In this document: positions 1 to 7,929 of the stretch, one piece after another
Position numbering within the stretch: the stretch's first letter is position 1
Layout of the letters: the number at the start of each line of letters is the position of its first letter
Origin: Natronohydrobacter sp.
GTDB taxonomy: Bacteria > Pseudomonadota > Alphaproteobacteria > Rhodobacterales > Rhodobacteraceae
Assembly (NCBI GenBank): GCA_007118445.1
Contig: SKRP01000195.1
Span: 1 to 17,799 of the forward strand
Length of the DNA: 17,799 bases
Reading direction: 5' to 3'
Translations under genes and position numbers: made by a program
The notes under the pieces: model-generated
What the model was told of the DNA's origin: nothing
Databases searched by the model: none
What the model saw: the letters and a program-made list of their open reading frames with translations, nothing else

Positions 1-644
1 CCCATGCTGGCCTGTTCGCTGGTGACCGGGTGAAAGGTCACGATGCCATATTCCGCGAAATCGATCCCGTAACGCGCGCGCACATCCGCCAGCGTGACCC
101 CGGACGGCCCGGCATGGAAATCCAGTTCCGGCGAGCCGATGACATGGATTGCATCCGCGCGCTCGCCCAGCGCCATGACCCGCCGTTTGGCCTGTTCGGA
201 CGACACGAAATGATGCGCGCAAAGCTTGGTATTGCAATGACGGAACAGCTCGTCGATGGTGCCCGAGACTTCGCCGCCCTCGATATGCGCCGAAGCGATG
301 TAATTCGTGGCCGCGACCAGCGCGCCTGCCAGCGCCTCGATCCGGTCGCCATGCAGCACGATCAGGTCGGGGCGGTGTTCGGCGGCGTAATCCGAAAACC
401 CCATCACTGTCTTGGCCAGCACCACATCCTGACTGTCGCCGGGGCGCTGGTTGAGGAATTCATGAACGCTCACACCGGGCATGCGCCGCACTTCGAGCAC
501 CGTCAGCCCGTAGCGGTCCATCAGATGCATCCCGGTGACGAAGAAGCTGACCCGATGCCCCGCATCGCGCGCCGCCTTTGCCAGCGGTTCAAGCTTGCCG
601 AAATCGGCGCGGGTGCCCGTGAGGAAGAGAAGCGATCTAGACAT
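1..644 (-). CDS. neuC: UDP-N-acetylglucosamine 2-epimerase (hydrolysing), NeuC/LegG type; C-terminus beyond window
   Basis: The first 214 residues are visible; the stop lies left of base 1. The N-terminus reads MSRSLLFLTGTRADFGK, the usual first strand and nucleotide-sugar loop of the non-hydrolysing/hydrolysing 2-epimerase fold (Epimerase_2). Other family motifs are LHGDRIEALAGA (97-108) and HIEGGEVSGTIDELFRH (120-136), with the second Rossmann half beginning near HPVTSE (205-210). Hydrolysing members release ManNAc (or the diacetamido analogue) from the UDP-sugar in the cytoplasm and feed NeuB. The ATG at 642-644 is chosen because the conserved strand starts four residues later; no good Shine-Dalgarno is visible. 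NeuB is encoded on the same strand upstream, separated by an opposite-strand gene, so neuC needs its own promoter in 645-805 or read-through. Motifs cannot separate a UDP-GlcNAc (NeuC) from a UDP-diNAc-bacillosamine (LegG) substrate. Confidence 0.85.
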   Translation of the reverse strand, partial: MSRSLLFLTGTRADFGKLEPLAKAARDAGHRVSFFVTGMHLMDRYGLTVLEVRRMPGVSVHEFLNQRPGDSQDVVLAKTVMGFSDYAAEHRPDLIVLHGDRIEALAGALVAATNYIASAHIEGGEVSGTIDELFRHCNTKLCAHHFVSSEQAKRRVMALGERADAIHVIGSPELDFHAGPSGVTLADVRARYGIDFAEYGIVTFHPVTSEQASM

Positions 645-805
645 GATCTGTTGCAGATATGAGGCCTCGCAGGATTGAGCAACCAATAGTTTCGGCTGAA
701 TTTACATCGCGCGGCTTTGTGCATAAACACACCGGATGGCGGCAAGATATCTGGTCAGGGTGCCGCGCCCGCCGGGCCAGTGCCGCCGAGAGGGAGCCGC
801 GTGCA

Positions 806-1840
806 ATGTCGATGACGCAGATCGTGCTGATGAATGATACCGATGCCGGGGGCCAGCATTTCGGATGCGCGCGGGTGATGAGCACCCTCCGCGCGGCGCT
901 GGGCCGCAGCAAAACGCATCAGATCACCAGCATCGCCGTGGGCACGGCCTGGCACAAGGATGCAGACCTGACGCGCCAGATCGCGCAGGCCGATATTCTT
1001 GTGGTGAATGGCGAAGGCACGCTGCATCACGGCAAACGGCGCGGAAAATGGCTGCTCGAGGCCGCCTCCCATGCCCGTCGGCACGGGGCGCGCACCTATC
1101 TGCTCAATGCGCTCTGGCAGGACAACCCGGAGGACTGGACCCCGCTGATCCGCCAGTTCGACAAGATCTGGTGCCGTGACAGCCGCAGTGCAGCGCGCCT
1201 GTCCGAAATCCGCGATGAACCTGTGGGCTGGATCGGGGATTTGTCGATGTGCGGCACTGGGCTCGAGCGTGCCCCGACGGGCCGCAGCGGGATCATCATC
1301 GGGGATTCGGTCATTTCCGGCATATCGCGGCAGCTTGACAGCCTGAGCAGGCAGGTGCCGGGCCCGGTCACCCTGATCCCGCTTCTGACGCAGAAGAAAT
1401 TCATCGCGCCGGATTTGCAGGGCCTGCGGCGGCATCTGCGCATCGGCCTGTCGCGCATGGCGACATGGCGCGCGAAACGCGCCAACCCGCATCTGCGGTT
1501 TCTGCCCTCTGAACAGGCCTATACCGAGGCGGTTTCGCGCGCAGCGCTTTCGGTGACAGGTCGGTTCCACGCGGTCTGTATCGCGGTGACCACGCGGACG
1601 CCATTTGTCGCGATATCCTCCAATTCGCACAAGATCGCAGCTCTGATCGACGATCTGGGCCTGGATCAGAAGCGGCTGGTCGCGCCAGAGGCGCTGAATG
1701 CGCATATGCTGACGCAGCAGGACTGGGGCTATTCACCGCTGGAACTGGAGCGCATCGAGGCGCGGCTCGCGCAATGGCGGGCCGAGGCGCAGGCTATGTT
1801 CGCCGAGATAACCGCTGGCCCGGCGCGGCACCGGAACTGA
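806..1840 (+). CDS. Polysaccharide pyruvyl transferase family protein
   Basis: This 344-residue protein resembles the PS_pyruv_trans family (CsaB/ExoV-like), whose members add ketal pyruvate from phosphoenolpyruvate to sugars of surface polysaccharides. Visible signatures, in order, are an N-terminal Rossmann-like strand (TQIVLMNDTDAGGQHFG, 4-20), NGEGTLHH (68-75) in the place of the usual Gly-rich loop, the CRDSRSAARL segment (123-132), GWIGDLSM (141-148), and the C-terminal GRFHAVCIA (252-260) with the family His at 255, followed by SSNSHKIAALIDDLG. The frame is open from 659, but I chose ATG 806 because GAGAGGGAG (788-796) sits 9 nt upstream and homology-like sequence begins there. It is transcribed against both neighbours (neuC and neuB), which are sialic-acid-type genes. 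A role in modifying a nonulosonic-acid-bearing surface glycan is inference from position. The acceptor sugar cannot be read from sequence, and other PS_pyruv_trans members have unknown functions. Confidence 0.75.
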   Translation: MSMTQIVLMNDTDAGGQHFGCARVMSTLRAALGRSKTHQITSIAVGTAWHKDADLTRQIAQADILVVNGEGTLHHGKRRGKWLLEAASHARRHGARTYLLNALWQDNPEDWTPLIRQFDKIWCRDSRSAARLSEIRDEPVGWIGDLSMCGTGLERAPTGRSGIIIGDSVISGISRQLDSLSRQVPGPVTLIPLLTQKKFIAPDLQGLRRHLRIGLSRMATWRAKRANPHLRFLPSEQAYTEAVSRAALSVTGRFHAVCIAVTTRTPFVAISSNSHKIAALIDDLGLDQKRLVAPEALNAHMLTQQDWGYSPLELERIEARLAQWRAEAQAMFAEITAGPARHRN

Positions 1841-1879
1841 CGCAATTGTTTCTCTGCAGCGCCTGCTGCGTAAGCGGGC

Positions 1880-1902
1880 CGGGCATATGCCCGACAGGGC
1901 AT
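1880..1902. terminator. Hairpin-forming palindromes between convergent genes, possible bidirectional terminator
   Basis: The 78-nt gap between the stops of the pyruvyl transferase-like gene and neuB contains a perfect 14-bp palindrome, CGGGCATATGCCCG (1880-1893), overlapping a second hairpin, ATGCCC (1887-1892) loop GACA GGGCAT (1897-1902). The ATGCCC arm can pair with either GGGCAT copy, so the two structures exclude each other. No T-tract follows on either strand, so a factor-independent terminator is not certain. Confidence 0.35.
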
Positions 1903-1918
1903 GGGCTGGAACGCCGGA

Positions 1919-2959
1919 TCAGTCCAGATCAGCCCAGCGCAGCTGCGTATTGCGCGTGACCGCCCGTGTCAGCCGCTTGCCCAGCACTGTGTCGAACTCA
2001 TAGGCCGCGATCTCGCCCGAGCCGGGACGCCGCGCCCAGATATCGGCCTCACCGATCACATGGCCCGCGGGCAGATCGGCATCCGCGACGATGGAACCGC
2101 GCGCGAAGCGGTAGACATCTTCTTCGGGCGCAGAGCGTTGCTTGGGATTGTTCGCCGCCACCCAGATTTCGCGCGACCGGTCGATCAGGAAACGCAGCTC
2201 TGCCGGGTCCATCGAGCAGGAAATATCCGGCCCCTTGCGGTAGCGCGTGTCGGTGTAATGCCGCTCCAGAATGCAGGCGCCCAGCGCGACCGAGGCCAGC
2301 GCCATTTCCGGCCCGATGGAATGGTCCGAGAACCCCACCACTGCGCGCGGAAACGCCTCGCGCAATTCAGTGACACCGCGCAAGGACACGATTTCAGCGG
2401 GCGAAGGGTAAAGATTGGTGCATTCCAGCAGCGCATAAGGCACCCCGGCGCTGTCCAGAATATCGACCGAGGCGCGGATGGTCTCGATCGTCTGCATCCC
2501 TGTGGACAGGATCACCGGCTTGCCCTTGCGCGCGATATGGCGGATCAGCGGCAGATTATCCGCCTCGCCCGAGCCGATCTTGTAGGCGGGCACATCGAGC
2601 GTTTCGAGGAAATCGGCAGCCGCGCGCGAAAACGGGGTCGAGATCCAGATCAGCCCGAGGGATTCCGTGTAACGCTTGAGTTCCGCCTCCTCTTCCAGCG
2701 ACAAGGCACAGCGCGCCATTACATCCCAGATCGAGACATCGGCATTGGGCGGGAAGATCGACTTTGCCTCGTCGGTCATCTCGTCCTCAAGGATATGGGT
2801 CTGATGCTTGATCATCTCGCAGCCGGACGCGGCGGCAAGGCGCACCATCTCCTTGGCCGTGTCCAGATCGCCGCCATGGTTGATGCCGATCTCGGCGATG
2901 ACAAGCGGCGGATGGGCCGGGCCGATCTCGCGCCCGGCGATGCAAAAAGAAGCTGTCAC
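1919..2959 (-). CDS. neuB: N-acetylneuraminate (nonulosonic acid) synthase
   Basis: This 346-residue protein condenses phosphoenolpyruvate with ManNAc (or a 6-deoxy diacetamido hexose) to make a nine-carbon sialic-acid-type sugar. The TIM-barrel NeuB domain has AEIGINHGG (22-30), the active-site entry KHQTHILEDEM (51-61), KIGSGE (127-132), LSTGM (151-155), GFSDHS (209-214) and the metal-binding ERH (232-234), then GPD (243-245). A C-terminal SAF/antifreeze-like domain follows (about 286-345), with WARRPG at 308-313. Length matches the family. The frame is open to 3154, but the extra 65 residues have no family counterpart; the GTG at 2957-2959 is chosen because conserved sequence starts right after it and GAGGA lies just upstream. 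The KHQTH...DEM region resembles bacterial Neu5Ac and legionaminate synthases rather than pseudaminate synthases. It is divergent from xdhA across 249 nt, in which I found no clear promoter hexamers. Confidence 0.92.
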   Translation of the reverse strand: MTASFCIAGREIGPAHPPLVIAEIGINHGGDLDTAKEMVRLAAASGCEMIKHQTHILEDEMTDEAKSIFPPNADVSIWDVMARCALSLEEEAELKRYTESLGLIWISTPFSRAAADFLETLDVPAYKIGSGEADNLPLIRHIARKGKPVILSTGMQTIETIRASVDILDSAGVPYALLECTNLYPSPAEIVSLRGVTELREAFPRAVVGFSDHSIGPEMALASVALGACILERHYTDTRYRKGPDISCSMDPAELRFLIDRSREIWVAANNPKQRSAPEEDVYRFARGSIVADADLPAGHVIGEADIWARRPGSGEIAAYEFDTVLGKRLTRAVTRNTQLRWADLD

Positions 2960-3208
2960 GCGATCCTCGGTCCTGTCGCTTGTTGTTGCGCCTGTCCTAC
3001 ACGATCCGCCTGCGTCGGGGCAATGCGAAAGACCTGCCCCCGCCAAGCGCCGACAAAATGGCTGCAGGCCCTGATCCTGCACAGGATTGCAGCAGATGGG
3101 CCAGAGAGTTGCGGAAAAAGCCCCCGCGTTTTTGGGTCTGGCATTGATAGTCATCTTGCGCCAGATTCTGCTATGCTAGTCTGATGCATTACCGCAAGGA
3201 GTCCGCCC

Positions 3209-4660
3209 ATGGCCGCGCGCCAGATGATCCGCTTCCTGCTTAATGACAGCCCTGTCAGCCTGTCCGATCTGGGCGCGACTGACATGCTGCTCGATCACCT
3301 GCGGCTGGACCAGCATCTGCGCGGCACCAAGGAAGGCTGCGCCGAGGGCGATTGCGGGGCCTGCACCGTGCTGGTGGGGCGGCTTTCGGGCAGTGCGCTG
3401 GTCTATGAGCCGGTCAATGCCTGCATCCGCCCGCTTGTGACGGTCGATGGCTGCCATGTCGTGACCATCGAGCATCTGCGCGGGCCGGATGGCGGTCTGC
3501 ACCCGGTCCAGCGCGCGATGGTGGATCATCACGGGTCGCAATGCGGCTTCTGCACGCCGGGTTTTGTCATGGCGCTTTATGCGCTCTGGATGGAGCGCCC
3601 GCATCCGACTGAAGCCGAAGCCGAGCGCGCCCTGCAAGGCAATCTCTGTCGCTGCACCGGCTACGCGCCGATCATCCGCGCGGCGCTGGCGATGGGCGAT
3701 CATGGCACGACGGATCCGCTGATGGAGGAACGGGCAAAGGTCGCCGACACCCTGCGCGGCTGGCAGGATGGCGCGCGGGTCGAGATCAGCAAGGCGGATA
3801 GCCGCGCGGTGCTGCCTGCCTCGGTCGATGATCTGGCTTTGGTCCTGAACCAACACCCCGAGGCGCGCATCGTCGCGGGCGCAACTGATGTCGGCCTCTG
3901 GGTCACGAAATTCCTGCGCGATCTGCCTTTGGCGTTGTTTATCAGCCACTTGGACGAGTTGCGCGCGATCCGTGACACGGGCGAAACGCTGCATATCGGC
4001 GCATTGGCCAGTTACGAGGATGCCCGCGCCCCCCTTCTTGCCCATTACCCGCATCTCGCCCGCTACTGGGACCGCATCGCCGGCTGGCAGGTCCGCGCCA
4101 TGGGCACGCTGGGCGGCAATATCGCCAATGGCTCGCCCATCGGGGACACCCCGCCCCCGTTCATCGCGCTGGGTGCGCGGCTGGTACTGCGCCACGGCGA
4201 TACGCGGCGTGAAATCGCGCTGGAGGATTTCTTCCTCGATTACGGCAAACAGGACCGCCGTGCGGGTGAATTTGTCGAAACCATCATCCTGCCCAAACCC
4301 ACCCCCGACACGCTGCACGCAGCCTACAAGCTCTCGAAACGCCGGGATGAGGATATCTCTGCTGTCGCGGCAGGCTTCGCGCTGACAGTCACGGATGGCA
4401 TGATCACTCAAGCCCGCCTCGCCTTCGGCGGCATGGCCGCAACCCCCAGACGCGCGACCCACGCAGAAGCGGCGCTGAACGGCCAGCCCTTCACGCTGAC
4501 AACCCTGCAAACTGCCGCGCAGGCCCTGCCTCAGGATTTCACGCCCCTGTCGGACATGCGCGCCAGTTCTGACTACCGCATGAAAGCCGCGCAAAACCTG
4601 CTGACCCGCTTCTGGCATGACACCCAAGGCACCCCCGCCACGCTGGAGGACGCGCTATGA
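3209..4660 (+). CDS. xdhA: Xanthine dehydrogenase small subunit (2x[2Fe-2S], FAD)
   Basis: This 483-residue subunit carries electrons from the molybdenum site in XdhB to FAD and NAD+ during oxidation of hypoxanthine to xanthine and urate in the cytoplasm. The plant-type ferredoxin cluster ligands are Cys44, Cys49, Cys52 and Cys72; the helical [2Fe-2S] domain has Cys112, Cys115 and the pair Cys147/Cys149 in LCRCTGY. The FAD-binding domain (about 195-370) shows VAGATDVGLWVTK and LGGNIANGSPIGDTPP, and a CO-dehydrogenase-flavoprotein C-terminal domain follows. AAGGAG (3196-3201) lies 7 nt before the ATG. Length is close to the separate-subunit XdhA of Rhodobacter-type enzymes. The stop overlaps the xdhB start (ATGA, 4657-4660), implying translational coupling. 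It is first gene of a three-gene operon; the promoter should lie in 2960-3208, where no purine-responsive operator was recognised. Confidence 0.95.
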   Translation: MAARQMIRFLLNDSPVSLSDLGATDMLLDHLRLDQHLRGTKEGCAEGDCGACTVLVGRLSGSALVYEPVNACIRPLVTVDGCHVVTIEHLRGPDGGLHPVQRAMVDHHGSQCGFCTPGFVMALYALWMERPHPTEAEAERALQGNLCRCTGYAPIIRAALAMGDHGTTDPLMEERAKVADTLRGWQDGARVEISKADSRAVLPASVDDLALVLNQHPEARIVAGATDVGLWVTKFLRDLPLALFISHLDELRAIRDTGETLHIGALASYEDARAPLLAHYPHLARYWDRIAGWQVRAMGTLGGNIANGSPIGDTPPPFIALGARLVLRHGDTRREIALEDFFLDYGKQDRRAGEFVETIILPKPTPDTLHAAYKLSKRRDEDISAVAAGFALTVTDGMITQARLAFGGMAATPRRATHAEAALNGQPFTLTTLQTAAQALPQDFTPLSDMRASSDYRMKAAQNLLTRFWHDTQGTPATLEDAL

Positions 4661-6966
4661 AAGATGACCCGCGCATCCGCGGCGCTGCCCATGACAATCT
4701 GATCCACGATTCAGCCATCAAACATGTCACAGGCCGCGCCGAATATACCGATGACATCACTGAACCCGCTGGCACGCTCCACGCCTATCTTGGCGGCGCG
4801 CCCATTGCGCATGGGCGCATCACGGCGCTGGACCTGTCGGTTGTGACCAACGCCCCCGGTGTGATCACCGTCCTGACCGCGCGCGACATTCCGGGCGAGA
4901 ACGATGTCTCGCCAACCGGCCTGCATGACGAGCCGATCTTCACCGATGATCTGATCCAGTATCACGGCCAGCCCGTTTTCGCAGTCATCGCCGAAACCCG
5001 CGATCAGGCCCGCCGCGCCTGCGCCTTGGCGAAATTCACGACCGAAGCCCTGCCCCATGCGACCGATATCGACACTGCCGAGGCCGCAGGCTACCCTGAT
5101 GTGACCGCCCCCCTAACCCTCGCGCGTGGTGACGCCGCTTCGGCACTGGAAACCGCCCCGCACCGGATCAAGGCCCGGATGCGTGTCGGCGGGCAGGACC
5201 ATATGTATCTCGAAGGCCAGATCGCGCTGGCGATTCCGGGCGAGGATGATGAGGTCACGCTTTTCGCCTCGACCCAGCACCCGAGTGAAGCGCAGCATAT
5301 GGTGGCGCACGCTTTGGGCGTGCCCGCCAATGCGGTCGTGATCAATGTCCGGCGCATGGGCGGGGGCTTCGGCGGCAAGGAAACGCAGATGAACCTGTTT
5401 TGCGCCGTGGCGGCTGTCGCGGCAAAAAAGCTGGGCCGCGCGGTGAAACTGCGCCCCGACCGCGATCAGGATATGGCCATCACCGGCAAGCGCCATGACT
5501 TCCGCATCGACTATGATCTGGGCTTCGACGATCAGGGCCGGATTCTGGCCGTCGATGGGGTTTTCGCCGCTCGCTGTGGCTGGTCCTCGGACCTCTCCGG
5601 CCCTGTCACTGACCGCGCGCTGTTCCATGCTGACAACGCCTATTTCTACCCCGATGTGCGCCTGCGCTCGCGGCCCATCAAGACCAACACCGTCAGTAAC
5701 ACCGCCTTTCGCGGCTTCGGTGGTCCGCAAGGCGTGATCGCGGCGGAACGGATGATCGAGGAAGTGGCCTATGCGTTGGGCCGCGATCCGCTGGAAATTC
5801 GCCGCGCGAATTTCTACCGCGACGGCTGTGACGTGACCCCTTATCACCAGCAGGTCACGGACAATATCCTGAACCGTCTGGTGGACGAGCTGGAAGCCAG
5901 CGCCGATTATCAGGCCCGCCGCCGCAAGGTGCTGGAATATAACGCAAAGGGCGGGATCATCCGCAAGGGGATCGCGCTGACGCCGGTCAAGTTCGGGATC
6001 AGCTTCACCGCGACATGGTATAATCAGGCAGGTGCCTTGGTGCATGTCTATAATGACGGCTCGATCCACCTGAACCACGGCGGCACCGAGATGGGTCAGG
6101 GCCTCTATACCAAGGTCGCGCAGGTTGTGGCGGAAGCGTTTCAATGCGATATCGACCGCATCAAGATCACCAAGACGACCACGGAAAAGGTGCCGAATAC
6201 TTCTGCAACCGCCGCCAGTTCCGGCAGTGATCTCAATGGCATGGCCGCACTCGATGCCTGCAATCAGATCAAGGCACGGCTGGTCGAATTTGCCGCCGGG
6301 CATTGGAATGTCGCGCCAGAAGCTGTGCAATTCCTGCCTGGCCGCGTGGCGGTCGGCGCGCAACTGATACCTTTCAACGACTTCATCCGTGCCGCCTATA
6401 TGGCCCGCGTGCAGCTTTCGGCGGCTGGCTTCTACAAGACACCTGAAATCCACTGGGACCGCGCCACAGGTCGTGGCCAACCCTTCTACTACTTCGCCTA
6501 TGGCGCGGCCTGCGCCGAGGTCAGCATCGACACGCTGACGGGCGAAACCCGCGTGGATCGGGCCGATCTGCTGCATGATGTGGGCCGCTCGCTCAACCCG
6601 GCGCTGGATCTGGGGCAGGTCGAGGGGGCGTTTGTGCAGGGTATGGGATGGCTGACCTCCGAGGAACTGGTCTGGGATGAAAAGGGGGTGCTCAGGACAC
6701 ACGCGCCCTCGACCTACAAGATCCCGCTTGCCTCGGACCGCCCGCGCATCTTCAATGTCCGACTGGCGGACTGGTCCGAGAACACCAAACCCACGATCAA
6801 ACGCTCGAAAGCGGTGGGCGAGCCGCCCTTCATGCTGCCCATCTGCGTCTTCGAGGCGATCGGCATGGCCGTGGCTTCGGGCGTCGATTACCGGGAATGC
6901 CCGCGACTGGACGCGCCCGCGACGCCCGAGCGCGTCTTGATGGCCATAGAGCGATTGCGCGGATGA
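4657..6966 (+). CDS. xdhB: Xanthine dehydrogenase large, molybdopterin-binding subunit
   Basis: This 769-residue subunit holds the molybdenum cofactor and the hydroxylating active site. Key segments are GGQDHMYLEGQ (178-188, cofactor-ligating Gln180), GGGFGGKETQ with Glu242 (equivalent of bovine Glu802), AFRGFGGPQG with Arg352 (equivalent of Arg880), GGTEMGQGLYTK, NTSATAASSGSDLNG, LNPALDLGQVEGAFVQGMG, and KAVGEPPFML with Glu722, the catalytic base equivalent to Glu1261. The equivalences come from my recollection of the bovine enzyme, not an alignment. Having both substrate-orienting residues (Glu242 and Arg352) supports xanthine/hypoxanthine rather than aldehyde or CO as substrate. It overlaps xdhA at 4657-4660 and xdhC at 6963-6966, both by ATGA. 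Length matches bacterial XdhB. No frameshift or missing active-site residue was seen. Confidence 0.96.
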   Translation: MKDDPRIRGAAHDNLIHDSAIKHVTGRAEYTDDITEPAGTLHAYLGGAPIAHGRITALDLSVVTNAPGVITVLTARDIPGENDVSPTGLHDEPIFTDDLIQYHGQPVFAVIAETRDQARRACALAKFTTEALPHATDIDTAEAAGYPDVTAPLTLARGDAASALETAPHRIKARMRVGGQDHMYLEGQIALAIPGEDDEVTLFASTQHPSEAQHMVAHALGVPANAVVINVRRMGGGFGGKETQMNLFCAVAAVAAKKLGRAVKLRPDRDQDMAITGKRHDFRIDYDLGFDDQGRILAVDGVFAARCGWSSDLSGPVTDRALFHADNAYFYPDVRLRSRPIKTNTVSNTAFRGFGGPQGVIAAERMIEEVAYALGRDPLEIRRANFYRDGCDVTPYHQQVTDNILNRLVDELEASADYQARRRKVLEYNAKGGIIRKGIALTPVKFGISFTATWYNQAGALVHVYNDGSIHLNHGGTEMGQGLYTKVAQVVAEAFQCDIDRIKITKTTTEKVPNTSATAASSGSDLNGMAALDACNQIKARLVEFAAGHWNVAPEAVQFLPGRVAVGAQLIPFNDFIRAAYMARVQLSAAGFYKTPEIHWDRATGRGQPFYYFAYGAACAEVSIDTLTGETRVDRADLLHDVGRSLNPALDLGQVEGAFVQGMGWLTSEELVWDEKGVLRTHAPSTYKIPLASDRPRIFNVRLADWSENTKPTIKRSKAVGEPPFMLPICVFEAIGMAVASGVDYRECPRLDAPATPERVLMAIERLRG

Positions 6967-7784
6967 GCGATCCGCAGGAGATTCTGAGCAGCGACGCAGC
7001 GGTCATCCATGGCGTGATCACAGATGCCAAAGGCTCGAGCCCGCGTGAGATCGGGGCCAGGATCTATGTCACGATGAACAGGCTTGCGGGCACGATCGGC
7101 GGCGGGCAGGCAGAATGGCAGGTCATCACGAAAGCCCGAGCGATGCTGGCGGACGGGACCAGGCGCAAGGCGATGGACATCGCTCTGGGGCCAGAGATCG
7201 GGCAATGTTGTGGAGGGAGGATTGCAGTTGAATTACAGTATCTTGACGACACCCAGCGCAGGGCGCATCTGGCGCAACTCGATGCGATGGCATTGCCGCA
7301 ACTGTTGATCCTTGGCGCAGGTCATGTCGGGCGGGCGCTGGCCCGCATCGCGCTGACACTGCCCTGGCATGTGGTACTGGTGGACACACGCGGCGAGGAA
7401 CTGGCGCTTGCCCCGCAAGGTATCGAGGCGCGCCTGACACCGCTGCCGGAAGCTGATATCGCCAGCGCACCACCTTCCAGCGCCTTTGTGATCACAACCC
7501 ATGATCATGGGCTGGATTTCCTGCTGACCCTGGCCGCGCTGCGCCGGGGGGATGCGGCCTATGTCGGTCTGATCGGCTCGCGAACCAAACGCGCCCGTTT
7601 CGAGCAGTTTGCGCGGGAGAATGGTGGTGTGAAAATCGGTCAGTTGGTCTGCCCCATCGGCGCGGCAGGTCTGGGCGACAAGCGGCCTGAAATCATCGCT
7701 TTGATGACGGCACAGGAAATCTGGACCGCTTTGCGAGAGGCATCTGGCAGAAATCCGGCATCCGACCAGAACAGCGCAGTCTGA
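6963..7784 (+). CDS. xdhC: XdhC, molybdenum cofactor insertion/sulfuration chaperone for xanthine dehydrogenase
   Basis: This 273-residue protein is the accessory factor that binds sulfurated Mo-cofactor and delivers it to XdhB; it is not part of the final enzyme. The N-terminal XdhC/CoxI domain shows KGSSPREIGARIYV (about 23-36), IGGGQAEWQ (45-53) and GPEIGQCCGG (76-85), with a conserved Cys82-Cys83 pair in the family's Moco-binding region. The C-terminal half is a Rossmann domain with LILGAGHVGRALA (115-127), DTRGEE (141-146), TTHDHGLD and YVGLIGSRTKR. The ATG at 6963 overlaps the xdhB stop; an upstream in-frame ATG at 6897 is rejected because the added residues lie inside xdhB and precede the domain. 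It is the last gene of the operon. The next gene is convergent, with a palindromic repeat between them. Confidence 0.95.
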   Translation: MSDPQEILSSDAAVIHGVITDAKGSSPREIGARIYVTMNRLAGTIGGGQAEWQVITKARAMLADGTRRKAMDIALGPEIGQCCGGRIAVELQYLDDTQRRAHLAQLDAMALPQLLILGAGHVGRALARIALTLPWHVVLVDTRGEELALAPQGIEARLTPLPEADIASAPPSSAFVITTHDHGLDFLLTLAALRRGDAAYVGLIGSRTKRARFEQFARENGGVKIGQLVCPIGAAGLGDKRPEIIALMTAQEIWTALREASGRNPASDQNSAV

Positions 7785-7883
7785 CGATATGTTGCTCCGA
7801 AAATCGGCAGTCTGCACGTGATCTCCGCGCCGCGCGACCTGCGGGGCGGGATCGTGTCTGATATCGCGCGCGCCAGAGCATGT

Positions 7884-7912
7884 GTAAGGTGCGTGCTCAG
7901 CACGCACCCTAC
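7884..7912. repeat. 29-bp palindromic repeat, copy 1
   Basis: The left arm GTAAGGTGCGTGCT (7884-7897), a single C, and the right arm AGCACGCACCCTAC (7899-7912) form a 14-bp inverted repeat with one imperfect position. The same two arms recur unchanged at 15638-15667, with a 2-nt centre. In minus-strand RNA the imperfect position becomes a G-U pair, so the stem is continuous; in plus-strand RNA it is an A-C mismatch. It starts 17 nt beyond the stop codon of the minus-strand plsC gene and lies 99 nt after xdhC. There is no T-tract. Confidence 0.8.
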
Positions 7913-7929
7913 GATCAGCCATCTGCGCG

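Noticed and set aside
2960..3154. A 65-residue N-terminal extension of NeuB starting at 3154
   Set aside because: NeuB family proteins begin at about the GTG at 2957-2959; the extra residues are low-similarity and occupy the xdhA/neuB promoter region.
3144..3177. A sigma70 promoter for xdhA using TTGATA (3144-3149) and TATGCT (3172-3177)
   Set aside because: The 22-nt spacer is too long; TATGCT alone is not enough.
1901..3184. A 427-codon plus-strand open frame across neuB
   Set aside because: Antisense to neuB, which has all family motifs; the antisense protein has unusual composition and no motifs.
5113..6702. A 529-codon open frame on the minus strand inside xdhB, and a 483-codon one (3176-4627) inside xdhA
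   Set aside because: Both mirror strong xanthine dehydrogenase genes; no start context or recognisable fold in the antisense proteins.
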